From: JBOFHT01 sp051649785
GTDB taxonomy: Archaea > Methanobacteriota > Methanobacteria > Methanobacteriales > Methanobacteriaceae
Reading direction: 5' to 3'
DNA length: 36,078 nt
Assembly (NCBI GenBank): GCA_051649785.1
Contig: JBOFHT010000088.1
Span: 1 to 36,078, forward strand
Below the pieces are notes generated by a model. It was not told the DNA's origin. It saw only the letters and a list, made by a program, of their open reading frames with translations, and ran no database searches. Made by a program: the position numbers and the translations under genes. Below, piece after piece: positions 8,612 to 17,285 of the stretch (the first letter of the stretch is position 1; each line of letters starts with the position of its first letter).

Positions 8612-9970
8612 TTATAATATAACTCCACTTAAAACTGCTAAAGATATTGACATAAGCACTATTGTTGCAAAAGGGTCAGTTAAACTAGTAGCTATTGGAA
8701 TTACAATATTATCAGGGTCTATTCCTTTACTATAAGAAGTAGATGAAATATAATAAACAATTATACTCATTATACTTATTAAAATCAATCCTGAAATTGT
8801 AGTTATAAGTAAAACATTATAAAAACTGATTGTAGATATTCCTAAGGCCATAGTAGCTATATGAACAATTATTCCAATTATAGGGTAAATAATAATAGCT
8901 AAAATTAATATAATAATAAAATTACGAATTGTGTTTTCTTGTGGACGTAAAATAGGGTCAATACAACCAGAATGTAGTGCTGAAGAGAGTCTAGCACTTA
9001 ATATACTTATTAAACTTCCACTTTCACCTGAAAATATTGGAATAAGTGTTAATAATCCAGGATTACTTAAAACAGTTCCTAAGTTACTATTTAAAACTGC
9101 TCCTGCAGAACTTCCTAAAAATGAGCAAAGAACCAGAACAGGAGTTGATTGTTTAATAATTTTACTAAAATCGTTGTTCTGCCTACTTCCAAATATATAT
9201 CCTGCTAATGCAATTATAGTAAATATAATCACAATTGCTGCTTTAATAAGTTCTAAGTCAAATGAACTTAATATTAAAATTCCCAATATTATTGCAGGAA
9301 GTGTGAAAAGGTCACCGGCTGCAGCTATTAAAGGGTTTGTAACATTATCCGGATCCCATCCATTTTTATAACTTTTTAGTGCTATTAAAATTGTAATTGG
9401 AATCATTATAAAACTAGATATCATTCCAGCACAAACAGAAATAATAACAAAGTCAAAAAGACTCATACTTGGGAAACCCATAAGAATACAAATTAATTTA
9501 GCCATTACTGCGAGAAATATAGAAAGAATAAGTGTTAAAATAAGAGAGGATATAATATTTTGATTTAATATATCTGATTTTTTAAATTCTGGACTAATTG
9601 TACCAATGTGTAGATTAGAACCTATACGAGATCCTAATGCACCAAAAATGTTACCTCTCATTCCTATAGCTCCGGGAATCAAAACTAATAGGCCAGGGAA
9701 TATTTCTAAAAAGGGAGTCATTGACCCTAAAATTAAACCAGCAAATAGGTCACCTATTGCACATATTAAAAGAGCTACTAGCCCCTCACCTAAAATACGG
9801 CGATTTTCTCTAAAAAAAGGCTTAAATCTTTTTTCCTGAAAAGAAGATTTATTCGAATGATGAAAAAGCTTTGATGCCTGTGTAAATCCATTTAGAATAT
9901 ATTGGAGCAAAGTAGCTAAGACATTCCGAGTCATCATCACTAGAGCTTTTAGCTTCTTCAAGACATTCAC
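8612..9970 (-). CDS. SLC41/MgtE-type divalent cation transporter, two-repeat form
   Basis: This integral membrane protein (452 residues) has two copies of the MgtE pore unit. The first centres on FPGLLVLIPGAIGMRGNIFG (about 92-111) and the second on NPGLLTLIPIFSGESGS (about 303-319), each followed by four or five hydrophobic helices. Bacterial MgtE proteins have N and CBS regulatory domains and one pore unit. The archaeal and SLC41-like form has a duplicated pore and no CBS, as here. It is expected to move Mg2+ or another divalent cation across the membrane. I take GTG at 9970 as the start, eight bases after GGAAG. Upstream on the same strand is the PhoU/TrkA_C gene, probably its regulator, separated by a 252-bp gap with a 75-bp duplication. 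Confidence 0.88.
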   Translation of the reverse strand: MNVLKKLKALVMMTRNVLATLLQYILNGFTQASKLFHHSNKSSFQEKRFKPFFRENRRILGEGLVALLICAIGDLFAGLILGSMTPFLEIFPGLLVLIPGAIGMRGNIFGALGSRIGSNLHIGTISPEFKKSDILNQNIISSLILTLILSIFLAVMAKLICILMGFPSMSLFDFVIISVCAGMISSFIMIPITILIALKSYKNGWDPDNVTNPLIAAAGDLFTLPAIILGILILSSFDLELIKAAIVIIFTIIALAGYIFGSRQNNDFSKIIKQSTPVLVLCSFLGSSAGAVLNSNLGTVLSNPGLLTLIPIFSGESGSLISILSARLSSALHSGCIDPILRPQENTIRNFIIILILAIIIYPIIGIIVHIATMALGISTISFYNVLLITTISGLILISIMSIIVYYISSTSYSKGIDPDNIVIPIATSLTDPFATIVLMSISLAVLSGVIL

Positions 9971-10013
9971 CTACCATGCTTCCTTTCATATTAGCACCAA
10001 ATAAATTATAAAT

Positions 10014-10169
10014 ATAATTATGAATACTGATTACAGTATTTTATAAATAAAATATACTAAATTAAATTAGAAATTTAATGTGACTATTATAATTATGAAT
10101 ATAAATTACAGTATTTTATAAATAAAATGTACTAAATTAAATTAGAAATTTAATGTGACTATTATAATT
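10014..10169. repeat. Tandem duplication, period 75 bp, in transporter leader
   Basis: The segment starting ATAATTATGAATA and including TTACAGTATTTTATAAATAA repeats with 75-bp offset (10014-10088 and 10089-10163) at very high identity, and the start of a third copy is visible. It fills most of the gap between the PhoU/TrkA_C gene and the transporter, so it may duplicate a promoter or leader element. Confidence 0.85.
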
Positions 10170-10222
10170 TAATAAAATTATTATAAAATTATTGTGGAAA
10201 ATAATTAAAAAATTAATTAAAC

Positions 10223-10801
10223 TTATAAATCATCTAAAGTCATTTCATTATGTGCTAACTTGATTAATAGCTCAGCACCAGATTCTGTTCCTTTAGCTAT
10301 TAATATATCATTTTCAGATAAAAGAGTATTTTTGTCAGGCCCATAAATCCAAGATTCATGACGTCTAATAGCTATTACCCTCATACCAGTTCTTGTAGCT
10401 AGTAATAAATCACCTAAAGATTTTTTAGATAATTCAGAACCCTCTGAAACAGTAACTCTCATTATCATTTCTTCTGATTCTTCCATTACCATCTTAAAAA
10501 CAGGATGTGGTTTAAAACCTCTTAATACTAAATCAGCTATATCTTTAGCAGAGTTAGCTATACTTTCAGCAGCTTCAGCTATTTCAAGTAAAGTTGTTAA
10601 TTTCTCAGCATCTTCGTGGGAACGAGCTGCAAGTAATGATTGAGTTTTTATTTCATAATTAAGGCGATTGACTTTATTTTCAAGTTTTAAAACCTCTTCA
10701 GCTGCATCAGTACTATTAAAAAGAACTGCAGAATAGGATAAATCAACCATAAGTTCCGACAAATTTTTCATTTCTATTAAAATATCTTTAATACTTGCCA
10801 A
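10223..10801 (-). CDS. PhoU-like / TrkA_C (RCK-C) regulatory protein
   Basis: Residues 1 to about 105 form an all-helical PhoU-like domain (SELMVDLSYSAVLF, LLEIAEAAESIANSAKDIADLVLRG). Residues about 108-190 match a TrkA_C/RCK-C ligand-binding domain, with the typical TGMRVIAIRRHESWIYGPDKNTLLSENDILIAKG. The family is soluble and is found beside transporters in archaea, where it probably senses a ligand and gates or regulates them. Its position upstream of the SLC41/MgtE gene supports a role with that transporter. The best start is TTG at 10801, eight bases after AAGGAG; I see no in-frame ATG close by. Length (192) is as expected. Confidence 0.88.
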   Translation of the reverse strand: MASIKDILIEMKNLSELMVDLSYSAVLFNSTDAAEEVLKLENKVNRLNYEIKTQSLLAARSHEDAEKLTTLLEIAEAAESIANSAKDIADLVLRGFKPHPVFKMVMEESEEMIMRVTVSEGSELSKKSLGDLLLATRTGMRVIAIRRHESWIYGPDKNTLLSENDILIAKGTESGAELLIKLAHNEMTLDDL

Positions 10802-11069
10802 TTGTATATCTCCTTAAATTTTTTTGTATCCTTGAATTTAATAAAGTATATAATTATAATATTGTGTTTTATAGCTTTTAATATATTTTAGTTTTTAAAG
10901 TGTTATAGTTATATGTTATAATATTATATTCTTTTATAATTCCTATTTAAGTTAATATAGATATCTAGATATCTAATTTTTGATTAGATTTAATAGTTTT
11001 ATCCGCCCTAATAGTTTTAGCTATGTGTAAATACTTTTAATAGATTTAAATAGCTTTATATAGTTATTA

Positions 11070-12230
11070 CTATCTCTTACTAGTTTTTAAAATACATTCT
11101 CTTCGTAATTTTAAAAGTTTCTTTTTATTTGTTTTTAAATCATCTACTTCATTAATATAATCTAACAATTTACTTTGAATACACTCAACAGTAGCGGATT
11201 CATGGATCCAAGTACAATTTTGACAGCTCCAGACATTCTTATCTTTAATCCAATGTCCTCCAGTTGAACCATCTCCACATGGATAAAATGGGCAGTAACA
11301 GAAGTCACAAGATTGGCCTTCTTTATGACAAGGGTAATATTCACAGGATTTATTTTCTCCAGTTACAGTTTCATTTTTTAAAAAGCTTTCATAAAACTCA
11401 ATGGCTAATGGATGTAATTCTTCCCTAACAACATAACCACGAGGAGTTACCATATAGTTATTAGATTTATTCCCATTATCATTAGTATTAGTATTTATAC
11501 TCGGATTTAAACTTTTGTTTTCTCCAGCAACCCCTTTAGATTCTTCTTGTGAATAAGTAAAAGCATTTCCAACAATAATTATTGTAGACATATCAATTTC
11601 ATCTTCATTTAAATTAGATAAATTAGTTACAGTTACTTTAGGTGGTTTTTCACCTTTTTTATCACTTCTAACAATACCAATAGTTGTATTTTGACTCATT
11701 TCTTCTTCAAGAATCTTTTTAGCTAATCTAAATGGTTCTTTTCTTGTTTTACTAATAGGATTGTAAAAAGCTATTATAAATCCTGCTTTTACAGCATTCC
11801 TAATTTTATTTTCAATTTCGCATAATGGAGTAAGAATATCACTTAAACTTATAACTGCAAAATCATGTAATGGAGCCCCTAAAATAGAAGATGCATAGTT
11901 AACTGCTGAAACACCAGGGATAACATTAACTTCAACATCGGAATACTTTCCCAAAATTTGGAAAAACACATTTGCCATTCCAAAAACACCAGGATCTCCT
12001 GAACTAACAATAGCTACATTTTTTCCTTCATTTGAAAGTTTAATAGCTATTTCAACTCGCTTTATTTCGTCTCCCATTCCTTTTTTAATAATTTCTTTAC
12101 CTTCAATTAAGTCTTGAATTGAATCAATGTATTTTTTATATCCAACAACAACATCTACTTCTTTTAAAGCATCTAAACTAGCTAAAGTCATGTGTTTTCT
12201 TTCAGGGCCAATTCCAATTATATTAATCAT
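11070..12230 (-). CDS. cbiH: Cobalt-precorrin-3B C17-methyltransferase fused to a Cys-rich domain
   Basis: Residues 1 to about 230 are an S-adenosylmethionine-dependent tetrapyrrole methylase with GIGPERKHMT (6-15), SSGDPGVFGMAN (about 79-90), NVIPGVSAVNYA and FYNPISKTRKEP, which is CbiH/CobJ of the anaerobic B12 pathway (C17 methylation and ring contraction). An Asn-rich linker (about 232-257) follows. Residues about 296-345 are a Cys-rich domain with at least eight cysteines (CEYYPC, CDFCYCPFYPC, CQNC), matching the small Cys-rich domain seen fused to CbiH in related methanogens. Metal binding there is inference. The ATG at 12230 follows GGTGAATCA. Other cobamide genes in the window (cfbA, cbiG, cbiB) are dispersed, not in one operon. 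Confidence 0.92.
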   Translation of the reverse strand: MINIIGIGPERKHMTLASLDALKEVDVVVGYKKYIDSIQDLIEGKEIIKKGMGDEIKRVEIAIKLSNEGKNVAIVSSGDPGVFGMANVFFQILGKYSDVEVNVIPGVSAVNYASSILGAPLHDFAVISLSDILTPLCEIENKIRNAVKAGFIIAFYNPISKTRKEPFRLAKKILEEEMSQNTTIGIVRSDKKGEKPPKVTVTNLSNLNEDEIDMSTIIIVGNAFTYSQEESKGVAGENKSLNPSINTNTNDNGNKSNNYMVTPRGYVVREELHPLAIEFYESFLKNETVTGENKSCEYYPCHKEGQSCDFCYCPFYPCGDGSTGGHWIKDKNVWSCQNCTWIHESATVECIQSKLLDYINEVDDLKTNKKKLLKLRRECILKTSKR

Positions 12231-12457
12231 TGATTCACCAATTATGATTTACTATATTGATTATTATTAAAAAACTAGAAAAAATTAAATTAAAAATTAG
12301 AAAATTAACTTATTATAATCTGATTTATGGGACAAATGAGCTATTATACTCTCATTAAAATACTAATTATAGTAGCTATTAATGGTTAACTTAATCTAAT
12401 AGATTAAATGGATTAAATATGTTAACTAAGTTAAATTAATAGGTTAATAAATTAAAT

Positions 12458-12958
12458 TTAAGTTGAGTAAACCTTTAATGTTGAGGTTATTTTTAGTGTT
12501 GATACTATAACTTCAATACCATTACTTTTAGATTCACCCTGTGCTGTTGCAACTATTTTATATTCAGGTTTTGTAGATAATACGATTTGGGTAGAGCTAA
12601 TATTAGCTTTTGGATAAGCTAAACAGGTAATATTAACCATTATTTTATTAGTATCTGGGCTTTGATAAGTTGTTGTATTAATACTATTTAAATTAACACC
12701 GTCAACTCCTGCCAACGGAGTCAGGGCTTCAGCCACTTCCTCTTTATTTGTTATATTAATTTTTGTAGGTTCTTTTGTTAATATATCATCTACATTCTCA
12801 CTACTAAAGAATCCCATAACCATATTAACTTGGAAATCAATCAAATTTTGAATGTTAGGTTGTTCCGATGTTACAATTGTATAAGAACCTAGTAATCCCA
12901 TTTCAAAAAACATTACAAAGAATATAACAAAAATCGTTATCTTAAGTATTTTATGCAT
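12458..12958 (-). CDS. Membrane-anchored conserved protein of unknown function
   Basis: The 166-residue protein has an N-terminal hydrophobic segment (about 5-28), probably an uncleaved anchor or signal peptide, followed by an extracytoplasmic beta-rich domain of about 135 residues with several N-glycosylation sequons (NIT, NTT, NIS). No enzyme motif is visible. It is divergent from the DP1 gene and 227 bp upstream of cbiH on the same strand. I recall a small conserved protein at this place in other Methanobacteriales but have not checked it. There is no Shine-Dalgarno before the ATG at 12958, so the transcript may be leaderless. Confidence 0.72.
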   Translation of the reverse strand: MHKILKITIFVIFFVMFFEMGLLGSYTIVTSEQPNIQNLIDFQVNMVMGFFSSENVDDILTKEPTKINITNKEEVAEALTPLAGVDGVNLNSINTTTYQSPDTNKIMVNITCLAYPKANISSTQIVLSTKPEYKIVATAQGESKSNGIEVIVSTLKITSTLKVYST

Positions 12959-13150
12959 AAACTAATTTTATGATTATTGTGCTATATTAAGTTAATGGTA
13001 TAATGACTATAATACATGCTTATTTAAGATATTCTATAAAAATTATTAGTAGTAATATATTAAAATTGTTATAAAATTATTATAAAAATATACATTAATC
13101 TGTGAGTAAAAATTATAATAATAAATTACATAGTTAAACAATTATGATAA

Positions 13151-13159
13151 TTATAAATA
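13151..13159 (+). promoter_or_regulatory. Candidate TATA box for the DP1 gene
   Basis: TTATAAATA lies about 26-30 bp before the ATG at 13182, the usual archaeal distance from TATA box to transcription start. No ribosome binding site precedes the ATG. Together these suggest transcription starting at or just before the start codon. The high AT background makes this tentative. Confidence 0.35.
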
Positions 13160-13181
13160 TTTAAATAATCTAATTATTATT

Positions 13182-15125
13182 ATGGATAAAACTATCATAG
13201 ATAAAAATATAGGAGAAGATATTGTGGGTACTATTGAGTCTGAAACAAACCAAAATGATGTTTCAATAAATAAAAACACAATAAATATGGAAATTCTCTA
13301 TAAACTTGCCAAAAAAAATATTAATATAACTCCTAGGGCTTATATGAAAGTTAAATCACTAGCGGACCCAATTAGTTTTGTTTCTTCTCTTATTGTTAGG
13401 ATTAAAAGTCAAAATTCTAATAAAAATACATCTACTAGGGATCTAAGTAGAAAAAGTGGAAAAACAAAACATAAGTTATTAATTGTAGATGAAGAACTTG
13501 TTATAAATTTAATGAAAGAAGAAGGCTTAGAACTAAATAATAATCAAGTTAATACTGGAAATATTTCTAATACTAACACTAATAATATTAATATTAATCT
13601 TAATACTAATGCTAATACAAATACAAATAATTCCAATATTACTAATAATGGTAATTTAAATAGGGCTGCTAGGGCTAATACTAATGGCATCGATAGTAAT
13701 AATAATTATGAAAATAACAGTATAGCTGTTAATAATGGTAATAATAAGAGTAATAATATTAATGATAATAATAATAATAATAATATTTTATCTAAAGACC
13801 CTAATAATGAAAACATTAGTAATGTTAAAATTGAGAGAGTTGAAGGAACTGAAGCTGCTTCAGTTAAAGTTAAAAATAAATTCAAGAGAAATGATGCTAT
13901 AAATAGCAATGTTAACTTTGATAAGTTTGAAATTATCCAAGATACTAGTCAACAATCATATACTAGTGGAGAAATTGGTAACCTAGTTACTTATTTCCAA
14001 GATAGGTTTGAAAAAATACGTAATATCTTGTCAAAGCGTAGCGATTTAAAATCATATATAAATATTTCAGATATTGGGGAAAGTAAAGACATATCTTTAA
14101 TTGGTATGGTTAGAGATATTAGAACCACAAAAAACGGGCATAAAATTATGGAATTTGAAGATGAAACTGGTGAGGTAACTGTTTTATTCCATAGCGATAA
14201 TCATGAAGTATTTAAAGAATCCGAACCTGTTGTAAAAGATGAAATACTTGGTTTAGTAGCTACTAAAAATAAAGATTTAGCAATAGCTAATAAATTAGTC
14301 TTTCCAGGAGTAGCTAGAGTTCCAGAAAAGCCTATGGACTTTTCAGCTGTTTTTACATCAGATATACATATTGGTAGCTTAACATTCTTAGAAGATGCTT
14401 TCAAGCGATTTATTAGCTGGTTAAACTGTGATTTTGGAAATGAATCCCAAATGGAAATAGCTAATGATGTTAAGTATTTAATTGTAGCAGGAGATATTGT
14501 AGATGGAATTGGAATATATCCAAATCAAGACAAAGAATTAGCTATTAAAGATGTTAGTGAGCAATATGAGGAAGCTGCTAGACTTTTAGGAGATATCAGA
14601 AGTGATATTAAAATTATTGTAGCTCCTGGAAACCACGACGCCTCAAGAGTAGCTGAACCACAACCCGCTGTACCTGAAAAATATGCTAAATCACTTTATC
14701 AGTTAAATAATGTTGAATTTGTAAGTAATCCTGCTATTGTAAGTTTAGATGGATTTAAAACACTAATCTATCATGGAAGAAGCTTTGATGACATAGCTAT
14801 GAGTGTAAAAGGTATGGCTCACGAAAAATCAGATCTTATTATGAAGTCTCTTCTTGAAAAACGTCACTTAGCACCTATTTATGGTGAAAGAACTCCATTA
14901 GCATCTGAATTAGAAGATCATCTAGTAATTAAAGAGGTTCCAGATATTATACATACCGGACATGTTCATATAAATTCTTACAAGCAATATAAAGGAGTTC
15001 ATATGATAAATTCCGGAACTTTTCAGACTCAAACAGAGTTCCAGAAAATTTATAACATTGTTCCAACATGTGCAGAAGTTCCTGTACTAAATAGAGGAGA
15101 TTTTAAAGTATTGAAGTTTATTTAA
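13182..15125 (+). CDS. polB: DNA polymerase D small subunit (DP1), proofreading exonuclease
   Basis: DP1 is the Mre11-like 3'-5' exonuclease subunit of the archaeal replicative polymerase PolD and pairs with DP2, which is not in this window. An OB fold lies near residues 305-378 (ISLIGMVRDIRTTKNGHKIM). The metallophosphoesterase motifs are complete: D394-I-H396 in SDIHIGS, D438 in GDIVDG, GNHD with H485, YHG with H531, and HTGHVH with H591, H594 and H596. An Asn-rich insertion (about 120-215) links the N-terminal domain (about 36-90) to the rest, making it 647 residues where roughly 480-620 is common. Homology appears to begin near Met36 (ATG at 13287), so the first 35 residues may be an extension. 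The aldolase gene follows on the same strand. Confidence 0.95.
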   Translation: MDKTIIDKNIGEDIVGTIESETNQNDVSINKNTINMEILYKLAKKNINITPRAYMKVKSLADPISFVSSLIVRIKSQNSNKNTSTRDLSRKSGKTKHKLLIVDEELVINLMKEEGLELNNNQVNTGNISNTNTNNININLNTNANTNTNNSNITNNGNLNRAARANTNGIDSNNNYENNSIAVNNGNNKSNNINDNNNNNNILSKDPNNENISNVKIERVEGTEAASVKVKNKFKRNDAINSNVNFDKFEIIQDTSQQSYTSGEIGNLVTYFQDRFEKIRNILSKRSDLKSYINISDIGESKDISLIGMVRDIRTTKNGHKIMEFEDETGEVTVLFHSDNHEVFKESEPVVKDEILGLVATKNKDLAIANKLVFPGVARVPEKPMDFSAVFTSDIHIGSLTFLEDAFKRFISWLNCDFGNESQMEIANDVKYLIVAGDIVDGIGIYPNQDKELAIKDVSEQYEEAARLLGDIRSDIKIIVAPGNHDASRVAEPQPAVPEKYAKSLYQLNNVEFVSNPAIVSLDGFKTLIYHGRSFDDIAMSVKGMAHEKSDLIMKSLLEKRHLAPIYGERTPLASELEDHLVIKEVPDIIHTGHVHINSYKQYKGVHMINSGTFQTQTEFQKIYNIVPTCAEVPVLNRGDFKVLKFI

Positions 15126-15201
15126 AGATATTTAAAGATATTTATTAGATTTATTTAAAAACATTTATTAATTTATAAAATTATTTTTAAGAGTGATACA
15201 A

Positions 15202-15786
15202 ATGAAAGAACTTATTAAAAGTGTTGTAGAAGTTTCAAAGTATATTTATGAAAGGGATTTAGTTTTTGGGAAAGCTGGAAACATTAGTGCAAGATTTACT
15301 GGGCATAATGGCGAAGATGTAATAGCTATTACTCCTACATTATGTTCACTACGTGCAATTGAAGAAGAAGATGTAGTATTAGTTGATATTAATGGAAATT
15401 CTTTAACTAGAGGTAAACCATCTTCGGAAATATTTATGCACCTCAATATTTATAAAAAAAGACCTGATGTAAATGGAATTGTTCATACACACTCTCCTTA
15501 TGCAACAGGATTTTCATTTTCAACTAATAAAAAAATAAAACGTCTGGAAGGCTTTGGAGCTATTAAAACACCATATTTTCTTGAATTAGAATATGAAGAA
15601 CCTGGAAGTGATGTTCTAGCTATTAAAACAGCTACCTCAATTGATAAGGAAGATGTTTTGATTTTAAAAAATCATGGTGTTGTAGCTGTGAGTAGTACAG
15701 TAGAAGAAGCAGGGTCACTGGCAGAATTTGTTGAAGAAATAGCTAAAACACAATTTGTAACTCATATGCTTAATATAAGTAAATAA
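15202..15786 (+). CDS. fucA: Class II aldolase, L-fuculose-phosphate aldolase type
   Basis: This is a zinc-dependent class II aldolase of the FucA/AraD family. Using the ATG at 15202, the expected metal and catalytic residues are E76, H95, H97 and H158, each exactly three positions after Glu73, His92, His94 and His155 of E. coli FucA as I remember them. In methanogens the enzyme is thought to make lactaldehyde for the lactate moiety of coenzyme F420; sugar-phosphate cleavage is the alternative. The start is the ATG at 15202 because GAGTGAT lies just upstream; the in-frame GTG at 15193 lies inside that site. Length 194 is typical. It follows DP1 by 76 bp and may be cotranscribed. Confidence 0.9.
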   Translation: MKELIKSVVEVSKYIYERDLVFGKAGNISARFTGHNGEDVIAITPTLCSLRAIEEEDVVLVDINGNSLTRGKPSSEIFMHLNIYKKRPDVNGIVHTHSPYATGFSFSTNKKIKRLEGFGAIKTPYFLELEYEEPGSDVLAIKTATSIDKEDVLILKNHGVVAVSSTVEEAGSLAEFVEEIAKTQFVTHMLNISK

Positions 15787-15891
15787 AAAGTAAATAACGA
15801 TAAATTAAAGAAAAAATAAATAAAACTTAATAATTTTTTAGTATCATAAAATACATTTGCTTAAAATAGAAAATTATTAAATTTTTAAAAG

Positions 15892-16419
15892 TTAAATAGC
15901 GTGGATATTATGCTTAGAGGCAGCATATTTTTTATCCCTGTAAAAAACATATTCATAATCTAGTGCTTCTTTGTATTTTGCAACCTTCCACGGCATATCC
16001 CCATGAGAATAATCGCTTATTTCATTAGCTTTCATTGCACCTAGCTTATAAATAACAGCATCAATAACTTCAATCTCCTTTTTTTCCAAAATTTTTATTT
16101 TTGGTGTTTTTAAAGAGTTATAATCATATTTGTTATACTTATTTCCATAAAAAAGGGGTTTAACATCTTCAGATATTTTTCCCTCTTTAATTAGATCTGA
16201 TTTTATTTCTTTAAAATGGATTGGAACTGGTCCTTTAGGAAATTTAAGGTAAATTTCCTTAGTTATTGGAGTTTCATAAATTTCATAGTAGTTAAAGTCT
16301 GAAAAATATAGTAATTTATATAATACAGTCCTACCAACGTTATTTTTACATTTACATTTATCTATAATGTAATGAATGAGTTCTTTCATTTTTTCGTTAT
16401 CATATTTGATATTATTCAT
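15892..16419 (-). CDS. Panacea-domain (DUF4065/SocA-like) protein, orphan
   Basis: The 175-residue protein shows the Panacea/DUF4065 pattern: KLLYFSDFNYYEIYETPITKE, then FPKGPVPIHFKEI, and a C-terminal helical part with EISDYSHGDMPWKVAK. In bacteria and phages this domain often acts as the antitoxin or chaperone half of varied toxin-antitoxin pairs, and SocA is an antitoxin-adaptor. No toxin-like gene adjoins it: the aldolase is downstream on the other strand, and upstream is 530 bp without a gene. The ATG at 16419 follows AGGTGATATA. It may be a solitary member, or a partner may lie elsewhere. It is the first gene of an accessory stretch between fucA and UPF0147. Confidence 0.85.
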   Translation of the reverse strand: MNNIKYDNEKMKELIHYIIDKCKCKNNVGRTVLYKLLYFSDFNYYEIYETPITKEIYLKFPKGPVPIHFKEIKSDLIKEGKISEDVKPLFYGNKYNKYDYNSLKTPKIKILEKKEIEVIDAVIYKLGAMKANEISDYSHGDMPWKVAKYKEALDYEYVFYRDKKYAASKHNIHAI

Positions 16420-16562
16420 TATATCACCTATTTAAATATAATAACCCCTTTTAAAATTTTATTAATTATAGCTAGAATATATACAAGCTAGAAAATAAAA
16501 AGTAAGCAAGTTAATCTTCTAATACATATTTAATAGATTTTTTTAATAGTTTTATTAACAAC

Positions 16563-16581
16563 TCTCTCTCTCTCTCTCTCG
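16563..16581. repeat. CT dinucleotide microsatellite, nine repeats
   Basis: Nine uninterrupted CT units are followed by CGC. In an AT-dominated genome this run stands out and is prone to slippage. It lies about 145 bp upstream of the Panacea gene start. Confidence 0.9.
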
Positions 16582-16755
16582 CTTCCTAATTCTTTTAATC
16601 CTTCTTTTTGATAGTAGCTAATTAACTTTGAATACTATAAATTTTTTAGTAAAAAATTTTATAATAATCATTACTTTATTACATTAAGTATTATCTTTGT
16701 AATACTATAAATAATTTATGTGTGTAAAAATGTTAATTATTTTTTAAGTAAAAAA

Positions 16756-16862
16756 AGTCGTAACCCTCTGTGAAATTTCTAAATAAAAACTTCATTAAAA
16801 TCATTATGTGGGAAAATAAAAAAATAAAAAAAATTATATATGGAAAATCTTTCCTAAGACTC
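16756..16862. mobile_element. Miniature element family 2, copy B
   Basis: The core GAAATTTCTAAATAAAAA then TTCATTAAAATC and the right end GGAAAATCTTTCCTAAGACTC match copies near 18085 (inverted) and 33503. The right end is close to the family terminus, whereas the left end (AAGTCGTAACCCTCTG) is diverged. There is no coding capacity. Boundaries are approximate. Confidence 0.6.
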
Positions 16863-16952
16863 AAAAAATAATCATACTTTCCTTATTTACGCCACCGTAA
16901 AAAAAAGTCTATATTAGAATAGCATAGCATGATTAGGCATTGTTGTTAGTGC

Positions 16953-17222
16953 TTATTTAAGAGATATGTATAAAAACACAACAATTCCAACTAGGGATAT
17001 AGCATTTTCAATTATAGGTAAAAAAGGTGTTATTGACGTTAGAATCGCTAGAATTGAAAAAATATTTTCCATTATCAAAATTGAAGCAAATAGTAAAAGA
17101 CCTATTGTAAAAGGAACTTTAACTTTTTTATAGCTAGTATAATATATTTTAAATAACCCTAATAAAAGAAAAATCTGCAGTATTACTAAAATTAATTCTA
17201 TCATTTCATTAATTTCTATCAT
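16953..17222 (-). CDS. Small membrane protein, three predicted helices
   Basis: The 89-residue protein has hydrophobic segments at about 8-27, 37-60 and 64-88 with a basic loop (YYTSYKKVKV) between the first two. It resembles the roughly 85-residue three-helix proteins that accompany winged-helix regulators in archaea. The ATG at 17222 follows CGGAGATAAGAA. The regulator gene ends 63 bp upstream on the same strand, so the two are probably one operon in which the membrane protein could feed a signal to the regulator. That role is inference. Confidence 0.75.
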   Translation of the reverse strand: MIEINEMIELILVILQIFLLLGLFKIYYTSYKKVKVPFTIGLLLFASILIMENIFSILAILTSITPFLPIIENAISLVGIVVFLYISLK

Positions 17223-17285
17223 TTCTTATCTCCGTTTTAGTAGATTGTTAAAAATTGGGTTTATAATTGTATAGCCATCTTTTGG

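Larger units (their letters stand above)
16420..16952. other. Gene-poor stretch with CT microsatellite and miniature element
   Basis: No gene is visible in this 530-bp gap. It contains a CT dinucleotide run at 16563-16581 and a member of the dispersed miniature-element family at about 16756-16862. The part nearest 16419 should hold the promoter of the Panacea gene. Confidence 0.6.

Noticed and set aside
8931..9371. 146-codon plus-strand frame
   Set aside because: It lies wholly within the cation transporter gene on the other strand, whose membrane-protein motifs are clear.
10802..11069. Possible gene or riboswitch between cbiH and the PhoU/TrkA_C gene
   Set aside because: Only TTTTAATA-type sequence and a short ATCTAGATATCT-like palindrome are present; there is no conserved RNA pattern and no frame.
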